Made by a program: the position numbers and the translations under genes
Assembly: GCF_028640845.1 (NCBI RefSeq)
Contig: NC_080539.1
Span: 197,324,698-197,388,697 of the forward strand
DNA length: 64,000 nucleotides
DNA from: Ahaetulla prasina
Taxonomy: Eukaryota; Chordata; Lepidosauria; Squamata; Colubridae
Direction of reading: 5' to 3'
Notes under the pieces: model-generated
Database searches by the model: none
Seen by the model: the letters and a program-made list of their open reading frames with translations, nothing else
What the model was told of the DNA's origin: nothing
Shown: piece by piece, positions 53,712 to 64,000 of the stretch
How the letters are laid out: each line of letters starts with the position of its first letter
Position numbering within the stretch: the first letter of the stretch is position 1

Positions 53712-55045
53712 GCTCCCTGCCAACTTTTATGTTAAGTAAACATAAAAAAAGTAAGAATTCCCCCACTTGACAAAATTGGGAAAGTTAGGAGATTCAGCCT
53801 GACTGGTGACATCTCATCATAGCTATTTTGTATTGGGAAATAAAAATGGGGAAAGGGCTCTAGCAGGGAAGTTTTGCATTATCACCTCTCATTGTATGTA
53901 AAAATAAATTCTGCCTAGATTCTCCTGTGCATTTGTAAGGAACCAAGCTAGCTAACAACTCAGCGCTATAAGACTATGAATCGCTGCATTAGAAATCCTT
54001 CCTTTATCTAATCAAATCATTCTAATGATCCACTTAACCATACACATTTCCATCTCTGACATAACATCAAAGGTAAGGACTGTTTAATTATAACCAGGGA
54101 TAGAGGATTTTTTTTCAGTTTTATAATGCTGGCTGAGAAAATACTAAAGTTAGATGGGCTCAGGGAAGATTTTAATTACGACAGCTTTATAAGCATGCTA
54201 ATGGATGAAAAATATCCTCATCCACTTAATGAAAGACAATAGAAGAAAGCACATTCTAATGTATCAAAGGAACAACAAACATGCAAACCCCCATTTATTA
54301 AATCCAGCCTATTGTGACCTTTCTACGGCATGCTATTGACAATTCTATTCACATTTTTTAAAATGTAATTCACTTGCCCAAGATATGACAGAAGGGATGA
54401 TGCGTTCATCTCAATTGTAAAATTTTTCACTTTAATGCCCCTTGGAATTAATTGAGCACACAGGCTTCACATCAAATATAATAAACAGGTTAGTAATTGA
54501 TTAGAGCCTCAGGGGAACAATGGGATGAGGCTGGATAGTAAAAAGGAAGCAACCTATAAAAATGTTAGGAATTTTAAATTTGATGGGGTGCCTGCACTAG
54601 CTCCTTCAAAAGGCACACTAATAAAGAAATGATCTCCAGGGCTTAAATTAAATATTCAGATTTTATAAGCAATGTCAGTCAGTAGAAGTGTGCCACATTA
54701 TCTGATGTAACTCAAAATCTAGGGCTAGCTTTCCATCTTTGCGCACAAAGCAATAACTCAGTCTGCAAGCTCCTGTTGTGTAAGTTGGTGAGAATGCATT
54801 ATAGCTCAGCATGGGCTCCCTTGTCTTCTTTTCCTTCTTTCAGTACAGTTGGGAGCTGTAAAGCTAGAAAGGCAGGCTCATGCAGTGAGGGGAAGCAACT
54901 CTAAATCTTGTGCTTGTTGAGAGTATGGAGCACCAAAGCCAAGTGGGCATCAGTGTTACTTTGCACCCAATGCATAAAACATTGTGAGGAAACCAGAGTG
55001 ACATTTTTTCTACTTGGAGGTCTAAGACCCATTTGTTTCAGAATC

Positions 55046-55089
<44 letters not shown>

Positions 55090-56041
55090 CTCAAGCGACT
55101 TATATATGTATGTGTGTGTGTATGTATATATATATATATATCTCAAGCGACATCAAGTGATAACTCAGTTTGCAAATAGAGGTCTTCACTTGTTGCTGGA
55201 TGATACCTTTCCTGGAGCCAGCCCTAGTTGGCCAATTAGCCATTGTACTCAAATTGCTCTGAGATGTCTTCCTAGTCAGAATTATATAAAATATAGTGTA
55301 ATAACTTTAATCTTAAAATAACTAGGTCATGCATAAGCCTTCGGGTAATTTAGGATAATTTCAAAGCCAGTTCACTTGTTTCACAATAAACAATTTAATT
55401 TTTTTAACATTTAAAGGAAACAAAGGGAAGGCTGTGTGCCCTGGATCATGCTTGCTCTTGCCTTCTTGGATCAAAGTCCTGGCCAAATATTCCACTTGGG
55501 CAGCAACAAATAGTTATATTTTCCTATTTATATCATTAATTTTGATCTTTAATGTGTTTTTTCTGCTTTCTTCAGTTTTATTGCAAACCTTCCCCCTCTG
55601 GGGCATCTACCATTTTTTCTCTTCTTTAGAAGCTGAAATTTATGGTGTAACCTTATCTTGACCTCACTTTCTCTTTCTTGTTTCCTTAGTGAGAGGCCTT
55701 CAGGAGAGTTCCATCACTGTTTTGTCACACTCCAAAAATTAATATTCAGTTTCTTGAAAACAAGGCTGAAGTTTACCAAGTTAATTGTTAAACAACATAC
55801 AAAAGGATGGGGGGTCCTTCCATTCATCTGCACTTGTTCGTCTAACATATTACCAAAAGTGTTTATGGAAAACTGCATTGAAAGAAGTTTAATTACGGGT
55901 TTTGAAATAGTTAAAAAGGTTAAATATTTAGGAATATACATTACAGCTTCAAATGTGAAATTATATAAAAATAATTATGAGGTTTAAAATATGTTTGATA
56001 TACATGTATATGTGTGAATACACACACAGTCACAGGTTTTT
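53712..56041. other. Unassigned stretch with one dinucleotide tract
   Basis: (TG)n at 55047-55088, then TATG/TATA repeats to 55142. 54130-54560 has balanced composition and words such as TTAGTAATTGATTAGAGCC and GCATGCTAATGG, which would fit a conserved noncoding element. I found no support for a gene in the frames at 55434-55987. Confidence 0.4.
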
Positions 56042-56303
56042 GTTTTTTTTTACATTTATACCCCGCCCTTCTCCGAAGACTCAGGGCGGCTTAAAGTGTA
56101 TAAGGCAATAGTCTCATTCTATTTGTATATTTTTTTTTTACAAAGTCAACTTATTGCCCTCCCAACAATCTGGGTCCTCATTTTACCTACCTTATAAAGG
56201 ATGGAAGGCTGAGTCAACCTTGGGCCGGGCTCGAACCTGCAGTAATTGCAGGCTTTGTGTTCTTAATAACAGGCTTTACCAGCCTGCGCTATTCACCGGC
56301 CCA
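56042..56303 (-). mobile_element. tRNA-derived SINE with L2-like 3' hairpin, minus strand
   Basis: The head at 56222-56303 has a B box GGTTCGAGCCC (complement at 56226-56236) and a trace of an A box. The body is AAGGTTGACTCAGCCTTCC and TAAAATGAGGACCCAGATTG (complement 56168-56222). The tail is CCGCCCTGAGTCTTCGGAGA and AGGGCGGGGTATAAATGTAA (56043-56089). The tail matches the end of the L2-like LINEs, and the body matches the SINE at 1920-2752. Confidence 0.86.
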
Positions 56304-56319
56304 GTACAGATTGTAAGTG

Positions 56320-57400
56320 AAAGGTAAGAGTCAGATCAGAGTAATATAAAATTGAAAAGGTAAGAATAGTGAAAAAGTGGCTTCTGATCTTCTTAATAGC
56401 AGTTATAAGTACATTCATATTTGTCTTTCTCTCCATGGTTACATCAACTTTTCCTTCTTTCCGTAATCTACTCTTTTTAATCACCAGATCTATAAATCAT
56501 CCATAAGGACTTTCCAATCAGTAATAAATGTAGCAACTGATCTTTCTCTAAGCAAGCAAGTTAATTTTTGCCATCTCTGCTAATTCTGTCATCTTTACCA
56601 ATCACTGTGGATATTTCAGCAGTGATCATATATAGTTGTCTCACAGCAGTGATCATATATAGAAATAATCTGTTGTGGCTTCTGTCTAGCTCTCTATCCC
56701 ATTAATCCCATTCCAGATAATTTTTCTAGAGTCATATACCAATGGTACATCATTTTATAGAATTTTATCTTTTAGGTTATAATATAATGTGAATTTCAAT
56801 CCTTTCAACCATGTTTTCTTACTGTTCCAATAATATGTTCAAAATTCTTCATCCATTTTATTATACTCTCTTTCACTTATTCATCCTTCATTTAAAATTT
56901 CAGCAAGAAATTTTATATTCTTGGCAATACATGTTCATCATTTATACATAAGTTCATCTTCAAATTCTGTCTTCTGTTGCTCAATTCCAAAGGTCCTGTT
57001 ATCTGTCTTGAATTTTTCTCTTAACTGTGTGTGTAAAAACCATTGAAAACTAAATCCCTCTGCAACTAGTTGCTCTTTTGATTTTATCTTATATTCTCCA
57101 TGCTTTTCTTCTAACAACTCTCAGTGAGTTAACCGTTTCTCTTTACTTACTCTTTTTTTCCTATAAAATGCATCTGATGCTGAGATCCAATAAAAATATT
57201 TTGGGACACAATCTAAGTTTATTATCAATAAGACATAATGGTTTTATGAAATCAACATTAACCTTAATGTTTTAGGACCATACGAAGTCTAATCTTTCCC
57301 AGCAGCAGCCATTCTTTTCTCTAAACCAAACAGCAAACTGCAAAATACAATTTTAAATCTGGCAATCCCAACCTTCTTGATTTAACTGTTTTTAGGAGTG
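56320..57400 (-). mobile_element. L1 fragment, minus strand (ORF2 C-terminal half and 3' region)
   Basis: Decayed codons in changing frames: GLPDLKLYFAVCC near 57330-57380 (the conserved L1 motif downstream of RT), KIKFYKMMYHWYMTLEKLSG near 56710-56790 and TELAEMAKINLLA near 56560-56610. The order fits one L1 on the minus strand. Many stops are present. Confidence 0.75.
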
Positions 57401-58059
57401 GTCAGGAGTGGATAGTCAGAGATAAAGGGTCTATTCACACTTGTGTTTGGTTTCAGCCTCAGAATGGTTCACTAGTTCCTAACTGCATCCACCTGCATGA
57501 TATCCTCAACCATCCCTAATCTGTGTAGGTGGCTCAGTTTTTCCTTAATCCAAATGCTCTAAATTCTTTGTGGTACCAATCACAGGTCCAAAAATGTCAA
57601 AACTTCTTTTCTGAAGTGGGGGGCTTTCTGAGGTGTGATCAACTAGGTCATTCTTTCAATTCTGTGGTAAGACTTATTGAGTTCGTGTTTTCTAATTTAC
57701 TAACTTTCTCTCCAGCTTTGCAAGTCCTTGCTTTGTTTCCGTCCTATACAGGATTAATTCACCACACTGCTACAGTGGCAATCTGCTACCCTATTCTTTC
57801 AGAATCTATATATTGATCTTGCTTTTCCTCCCCATCCTTTTCCTTTCAAAGACTGGTTATAAAGGCTAAGCCGGTTCCAAAGACTGGGCTCCTTTAATTC
57901 AAAGGGCCTGTGTTGCATTTAGAGCAGACAAACAAATGAACTGCCTGAGACTGAGAATAAGAGGGGATTCTCTCTGTGGCTAGATGGGCACATATAATTG
58001 CTAATATAATGGCAAGTATATAGACAGATCATCTGTATAATTATTATTTTTTTAAGCTT
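57401..58059. other. Unassigned stretch
   Basis: It may include more of the L1 to about 57820, but I see no motif. The plus frame 57529-57816 is not supported. Confidence 0.35.
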
Positions 58060-58622
58060 CTTCATATGAGGAGTGTGAAGCACTTAGAGATATTGGGGCA
58101 GAGATCATTGATATAGTATATAACAGCTATGCTCCAAAACAAAAAATATTGGATGAAAATACATAGTTGGATACAGGCAGTAACAGGCTTCCAGATAGAA
58201 TACACACAGATAGAATTGTTTCTTCTAAGAATAATGAAAAGGAAATATGGGGGAAAAAACACATATCATTTTACACATTACAACTGGGGCAAGGTTGGCC
58301 TTCACGCAATGTTGAAGAAGCTCAAATATACCCTCTGAAGACTTAATAATTAAAAAAGTATTGGATTGCACTGAAATGGACAAATTGACACTTGAATTGA
58401 AAGGATTGACGGACTCAGATTTTTATGTAATATGGGTAAAATGGCACAATTGGATCGAAAATAGAAAAAGGGGAAAAAACATAAAATAGAATCTAGATTT
58501 AATAAAAATCTATAGAGAGTATAGGTGAATACTAGTGTGATGATATGTAAATAGTCACAATCATGCACTGTGAATAAGAATTGTTTAATTGTAAAAACTC
58601 AATAAATCGGTTTTTTTAAAAG
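58060..58622 (+). mobile_element. L1 3' end, plus strand
   Basis: A plus frame near 58350-58490 reads CTEMDKLTLELKGLTDSDFY and VIWVKWHNWIENRKRGKN, the ORF2 C-terminus, then a stop. The 3' UTR closes with CTCAATAAATCGGTTTTTTT and AAAAG, with AATAAA as a poly(A) signal. This is in opposite orientation to 56320-57400, so they are two insertions. Confidence 0.75.
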
Positions 58623-58754
58623 AAGTATATAACAGCTGTCCTACCAATCATTACCCCCAAATTATAAATATAAGCTTTTAGCTAGCCCCTACTCCAGTCA
58701 GATAAACTGGAATAGGTAGGATATGTAGGATATTCCATTTCAAAAACAAAAGGT

Positions 58755-60457
58755 CCAATTTAATAGCCCTTGGATATTGAAAAACAAATTGCAATTAAGA
58801 GAGAAGATTTTAATCATAGTTTGATTAAAACTAAAAGGAGGGGATGCTAATCATTATTTGATATAAATTTCTTTCTATTTCCACTTCTGGCAGAGAAAAA
58901 TCCACTGGTGTCAATCTTGTTTCAATAGCATAGCCTATATTTGGAATTTTGGGTCTATCCAGAATTTAGCAAGCATGTTGGAGAGACCATGGGCACGTGT
59001 CAGAGAGAGGCTTGTCCATTACGTGTGATTACCTGTCACAAAAAAATAAATTAAAAAAATCAGTTGATCTCTGAACCTGAGAAGGTGCCAAGGGAGAAGT
59101 CCATCATCAGGGAGGTATCTGTGAGCTCCAGCTTGAAAACCTCAGCCGTATTCCATGTCATTGTGACATTAGAAGATCAAAATTGCTCAAGCCCAAATCT
59201 GGGATTAGCTTTTTAAAGTTATTCTTGATATTGTCAACTCTAGGGAAAAAAACAAAGACTTGAAGGCAAATTCTTCTCTCTCCCCACTTTCTGATCCTGG
59301 CAACAATGATAATCCTATCAGCACCAGTCCCTGTGGAACTAGTGGGAGGAATCACCGAGAAACAGTTTAAATCTGTATTGGGATGGAGAGGAAGGTTGAA
59401 TTGTCAGATTTCCTCACATGGCAGTGCACAAATTTATGGAAATCCACACTGGTTTGTTTTAGAAATATGTTCTAACCCCATTACTATTAACTGGGAGGTC
59501 TGGACATTTATTTATCAAATTTCTAAACTGCCTATCTCACCTAAGAGACAGGGGTTTCCAGTTACTTTGTCCCCTGTAGTTTTGATAAGTGAATGAATTA
59601 ATTAACATGCAATAGTGAAGGATGGTATGTATAAAATAAAGGTCTATAGAGGGGATGAAATAAATTTCAGTCCAAAAGTGTCTGATTTTGGCAGGGACTG
59701 GCATATTGTGATAATGGCAAGGCCAACCCCAGAAAGAAAGGAGTACTTTTTCAATTTCAGGCTGCCCTTGAATGGAAGATATACTGCTTGTCCGCCGTTT
59801 TTACATATTCAAGGAAGCAGAACAAAGGGCTGAGATGATCAATGGGTAGGTCAAAGGAAGAAGGCTGCTAACATTGTAGCTATGTTTGATTTTACAAGCA
59901 GATTTGCCAAATGGGGAGAAGTCTCCCAAGGAAGCCCCAAATATTTTTTAAAGGAACCATTGATTATCTTGCTTGGTGGTCTTCTCAAGCTCACATCCAG
60001 GTTGACACGGCTAGCAGAATGAATGTTGTTCCTCTTAGGATGACTAGCAGCTTATTTCAGACATGCATATCGTCTCAAAGGGAATAAGCAGGGGAAAGGA
60101 AAATGGTGACCATAAAGCAAAATGGTATTATTATTGCCCTCTATGCCCTTTTATATCAATAGCTCTTAGACTTATATACCATTTAAAGTGCTTTACAGCC
60201 CTCTTGAAGCAGTTTGCAGAGTCAGCATATTGCCCCCAACAATCTGGGTCCTCATTTTACTGACCTTGGAAGGATGGAAGGCTGAGTCAACCTTGAGCTG
60301 GTGAGACTTGAATTGTTGAGTTGCAGGCAGCTGGCAGGCAACAGAATAAGCCTGCAGTATTGCATTCTAACCACTGTGCCATCACGGCTCATGTGCTTCT
60401 CTTTATGTGCTTCTGCTGTGATTTTATTTGAGGGAAAGAGGAAGGGAAGGGTCAGTA
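58755..60457. repeat. Tandem duplication, unit 1 flank (1,703 bp)
   Basis: Repeated at 62294-64000 with an offset of 3,539 and then 3,543. The only difference I found is at 59789-59800: CTTGTCCGCCG here, CTTGTCGCACAGCCG in the second copy. The segment holds unique sequence (59100-60120) and a SINE. Frames 59306-59596 and 59615-59833 recur in the second copy because the DNA does; they show no known domain. Confidence 0.95.
60150..60395 (-). mobile_element. tRNA-derived SINE, minus strand (in unit 1)
   Basis: The complement of the 1920-2752 SINE: TTATATACCATTTAAAGTGC (tail), ATCTGGGTCCTCATTTTACT and GGCTGAGTCAACCTTGAGCT (core), then the tRNA-like head with TTGCATTCTAACCACTGTGC (A box, reversed). 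Its copy in unit 2 is at 63693-63938. Confidence 0.87.
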
Positions 60458-60464
60458 CAGTACA

Positions 60465-62285
60465 GCCTAGAGAGCTCCTGGAGGTCCAGCCGTTCAGAGG
60501 CTGATCGGACACTAGTTAGATCCTATACTAGGACCTACCTAGTGGCACTGAGGGAAGGCGCACGCCTCCCTCATTGCATCGGCAGATAACCGCCCAGCTG
60601 CCCCAGCCAGTGACCCGCCTCCTTCACCAGGGGAGCGGAATGACCCGTTGCAGGGACGTGCTGAGGAGTTTAACGGTTACCTATACCATAAAATCGTTCA
60701 GCTGAAGGACGGCTTGGACCAAGATTGTAGTGATTCGGACGGGATGTCTGAGGACGGTCTTGGTGATGTTGTGTGGGATGAGTTTGACCCTGTGACTCCC
60801 GAGGACATGGACAGGTTGCTGGGTAGACTGAATGCCACCACATGTTTACTGGACCCGTGCCCCTCCTGGCTGGTGCTGGCCACTCAGGAGGTGACACGAG
60901 GCTGGCTCCAGGGATTACGAGTGCTTCCTTGTTGGAGGAGTCTTCCGCCGCCTTGAAAGAGGCGGTGGTGAGGCCCCTCAAGAAGCCTTCCTGACCCGCT
61001 GTTTTAGGTAATTATCGTCAAAGGTTGTAGAGAGTATGGTGGCATATCAGTTCCCCTGCACTTGGAGGAAACTGTCTATCTGGACCTGCTCCAGTCCGGC
61101 TTCCGCCCGGTTACAGCACTGAGACGGCTTTGGTCAAGCAGGACGATCTCTGAGGGCCAGGATAGGGGTTGTTCTTCTGCCCTGGTCCTATTAGACCTCT
61201 CAGCGGCTTTCGATACCATCGACCATGGTATCCTGCTGCGCCGCTGGGGATTGGGAGGGAGGCACCGCTTATCGGTGGTTCTCCTCCTATCTCCGACCGG
61301 TCGCAGACGGTGTTGACGGGCAGAGGTCACCGCGCCTCACTTGTGGGTACCGCAGGGCCGATTCTCTCGCCTTCTGTTCAACATCTATATGAAGCCGCTG
61401 GGTGAGATCATCAGTGGCTTCGTGTGAGGTACCAGCTGTACGCTGATGACACCCAGCTGTATTTTTCCACACCGGCCACCCCAATGAAGCTATCAAGTGC
61501 TGTCCCGGTGTTTGGAAGCCAGACGGGTCTGGATGGGGAGAAACAGGCTCAAGCTCAATCCTCCAAGACGGAGTGGCTGTGGATGCCGGCATCCCGCACA
61601 GTCAGCTGAGTCCGCGGCTGACTGTCGGGAGCGAGTCACTGGCCCCGGCGGAGAGGGTGCGCAATTTGGGCGTTCTCCTGGATGAACGGCTGTCTTTGAA
61701 GACCACCTGACGGCCGCCTCCAGGAGAGCTTTCCACCAGGTTCGCCTGGTGCGCCAGTTGCGCCTTTCTAGACCGGGATGCCTTGTGCACAGTCACCACG
61801 CCTTGTGACGCCTCGCCTGGATTACTGCAATGCTCTCACATGGGGCTCCCTTGAGGCATCCGGAGGCTACAGTTAGTCCAGATGGTGATTGAGGAGCCCT
61901 CGTGGCTCCCGAGTGACACCTATCCCGCGAGGCTGCACTGGCTACCTGTGGCCTTCCGGTGCGCTTCAAGGTGCTGGTGAACGCCTTTAAAGCGCCCATG
62001 GCATAGGGCCGGGTTACTTACGGGACCGCCTGCTGCTACCGAATACCTCTCACCGACCCGCGCCTCACAGAGAGGACTCTCAGGGTGCCGCCGGCGCGAC
62101 AGTGTCGCCTGGCGACACCCAGGGAAGGGCCTTCTGTGGGGCTCCGCCTCTGGAACGAACTCCCCAGGACTTCGCCAACTTCCGACCTCAACCTTTCAGC
62201 GAGCTTAAAACTCATTTATTCATCTGCGCTGGACTGGGTTAGTTTTTAGTTTATGGGTTTTTATGGGTTTTAGTTCTAAAATTTT
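60465..62285 (+). mobile_element. L2-like LINE fragment with many single-base losses
   Basis: It corresponds to 12024 down to about 10075 of the minus-strand L2-like LINE. It starts at GCCTAGAGAGCTCC and ends before the tail, without hairpin or TTTA repeat. Its boundaries fall at the two internal edges of the tandem duplication. Compared with 10126-12024 it lacks bases in many short homopolymers. Confidence 0.9.
60648..61610 (+). pseudogene. L2-like RT, heavily frameshifted
   Basis: Recognisable pieces in different frames: [20 protein letters not shown] and [20 protein letters not shown] (60648-60956), [20 protein letters not shown] (near 61165-61230) and [20 protein letters not shown] codons (61424-61480, YADD). 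Beyond 61610 only C-terminal fragments in changing frames remain. More than ten frame changes are needed over 1.5 kb, far more than in 10126-12936. Confidence 0.85.
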
Positions 62286-62293
62286 AATTCTGG

Positions 62294-64000
62294 CCAATTT
62301 AATAGCCCTTGGATATTGAAAAACAAATTGCAATTAAGAGAGAAGATTTTAATCATAGTTTGATTAAAACTAAAAGGAGGGGATGCTAATCATTATTTGA
62401 TATAAATTTCTTTCTATTTCCACTTCTGGCAGAGAAAAATCCACTGGTGTCAATCTTGTTTCAATAGCATAGCCTATATTTGGAATTTTGGGTCTATCCA
62501 GAATTTAGCAAGCATGTTGGAGAGACCATGGGCACGTGTCAGAGAGAGGCTTGTCCATTACGTGTGATTACCTGTCACAAAAAAATAAATTAAAAAAATC
62601 AGTTGATCTCTGAACCTGAGAAGGTGCCAAGGGAGAAGTCCATCATCAGGGAGGTATCTGTGAGCTCCAGCTTGAAAACCTCAGCCGTATTCCATGTCAT
62701 TGTGACATTAGAAGATCAAAATTGCTCAAGCCCAAATCTGGGATTAGCTTTTTAAAGTTATTCTTGATATTGTCAACTCTAGGGAAAAAAACAAAGACTT
62801 GAAGGCAAATTCTTCTCTCTCCCCACTTTCTGATCCTGGCAACAATGATAATCCTATCAGCACCAGTCCCTGTGGAACTAGTGGGAGGAATCACCGAGAA
62901 ACAGTTTAAATCTGTATTGGGATGGAGAGGAAGGTTGAATTGTCAGATTTCCTCACATGGCAGTGCACAAATTTATGGAAATCCACACTGGTTTGTTTTA
63001 GAAATATGTTCTAACCCCATTACTATTAACTGGGAGGTCTGGACATTTATTTATCAAATTTCTAAACTGCCTATCTCACCTAAGAGACAGGGGTTTCCAG
63101 TTACTTTGTCCCCTGTAGTTTTGATAAGTGAATGAATTAATTAACATGCAATAGTGAAGGATGGTATGTATAAAATAAAGGTCTATAGAGGGGATGAAAT
63201 AAATTTCAGTCCAAAAGTGTCTGATTTTGGCAGGGACTGGCATATTGTGATAATGGCAAGGCCAACCCCAGAAAGAAAGGAGTACTTTTTCAATTTCAGG
63301 CTGCCCTTGAATGGAAGATATACTGCTTGTCGCACAGCCGTTTTTACATATTCAAGGAAGCAGAACAAAGGGCTGAGATGATCAATGGGTAGGTCAAAGG
63401 AAGAAGGCTGCTAACATTGTAGCTATGTTTGATTTTACAAGCAGATTTGCCAAATGGGGAGAAGTCTCCCAAGGAAGCCCCAAATATTTTTTAAAGGAAC
63501 CATTGATTATCTTGCTTGGTGGTCTTCTCAAGCTCACATCCAGGTTGACACGGCTAGCAGAATGAATGTTGTTCCTCTTAGGATGACTAGCAGCTTATTT
63601 CAGACATGCATATCGTCTCAAAGGGAATAAGCAGGGGAAAGGAAAATGGTGACCATAAAGCAAAATGGTATTATTATTGCCCTCTATGCCCTTTTATATC
63701 AATAGCTCTTAGACTTATATACCATTTAAAGTGCTTTACAGCCCTCTTGAAGCAGTTTGCAGAGTCAGCATATTGCCCCCAACAATCTGGGTCCTCATTT
63801 TACTGACCTTGGAAGGATGGAAGGCTGAGTCAACCTTGAGCTGGTGAGACTTGAATTGTTGAGTTGCAGGCAGCTGGCAGGCAACAGAATAAGCCTGCAG
63901 TATTGCATTCTAACCACTGTGCCATCACGGCTCATGTGCTTCTCTTTATGTGCTTCTGCTGTGATTTTATTTGAGGGAAAGAGGAAGGGAAGGGTCAGTA
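62294..64000. repeat. Tandem duplication, unit 2 (cut by window end)
   Basis: A copy of 58755-60457, running to the last base of the window. The junction with the LINE is TTCTGGCC|AATTT, where the corresponding left edge of unit 1 is AAAGGTCCAATTT. Whether a second LINE copy follows beyond 64000 cannot be seen. Confidence 0.95.
63693..63938 (-). mobile_element. tRNA-derived SINE, minus strand (in unit 2)
   Basis: Identical by eye to 60150-60395. It was copied with the duplication and is not an independent insertion. Confidence 0.87.

Noticed and set aside
59306..59833. Two adjacent frames repeated exactly at 62845-63381, as a duplicated gene
   Set aside because: They recur only because the whole 1.7 kb is duplicated. 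The second frame changes at its end with the 4-base indel, and there is no known domain.

Overview
The window looks like repeat-rich, apparently gene-free vertebrate nuclear DNA, most likely from a snake (squamate reptile). The pointers are several LINE families in one locus (CR1, CR1-like, L2-like, L1 and a LINE whose 3' tail is an AATAG/ATTCT microsatellite), tRNA-derived SINEs of squamate type, GATA tetramer tracts, a short Gypsy LTR retrotransposon, and many small hAT and TA-target DNA transposons. I found no host protein-coding exon, no genuine tRNA, rRNA or other RNA gene, and no CRISPR. Every long reading frame belongs to a reverse transcriptase, an endonuclease, an integrase or another retroelement part.

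Layout. 1-331 is the 3' end of a diverged Gypsy element. 371-732 is a SINE with a perfect 13-bp target duplication. 1920-2752 is a SINE split by a 600-bp solo LTR. 5170-6779 is an AATAG-tailed LINE that carries an inverted copy of its own 3' end, giving a near-perfect palindrome. 9581-13457 is another copy of that LINE, split by a 3.36-kb L2-like LINE on the minus strand with an 8-bp target duplication. 16300-17960 is an old CR1 split by an internally deleted L1. 20.7-25.0 kb holds four small hAT elements. 27.5-30.8 kb holds a CR1-like LINE, two inverted-repeat elements (one inside the other) and a CR1 with a stuttered 5' junction. 34.1-36.5 kb holds a hAT element and a SINE split by a CR1-like LINE. 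38632-43169 is a complete, very recent Gypsy insertion on the minus strand (5-bp target duplication GGAAC, LTRs 177/178 identical) with a broken coding region. 43.3-49.4 kb holds two Tigger-like MITEs (one split by an L2-like LINE), a CR1 with a long TTATG tail and an L1 piece. 51.1-58.6 kb holds LINE tails, MITEs, a SINE and two L1 ORF2 fragments. 58755-64000 is a tandem duplication of about 3.54 kb that includes an L2-like LINE full of single-base losses, which may be an assembly or sequencing problem.

The parts interact as parasites rather than as a pathway. L2-like LINEs and one SINE share the same 3' hairpin, which suggests the SINE uses L2-like reverse transcriptase. SINEs with different tRNA heads and tails share one central block. 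LINE tails of at least four kinds sit directly on microsatellites of matching unit. Nested insertions give a relative chronology at six places. I did not find a new defence, toxin or metabolic system. The points most worth checking are the 6.4-6.8 kb palindrome, the young but broken Gypsy copy, and the 58.7-64 kb duplication. Family names rest on motifs and memory of consensus features, not on a database search.
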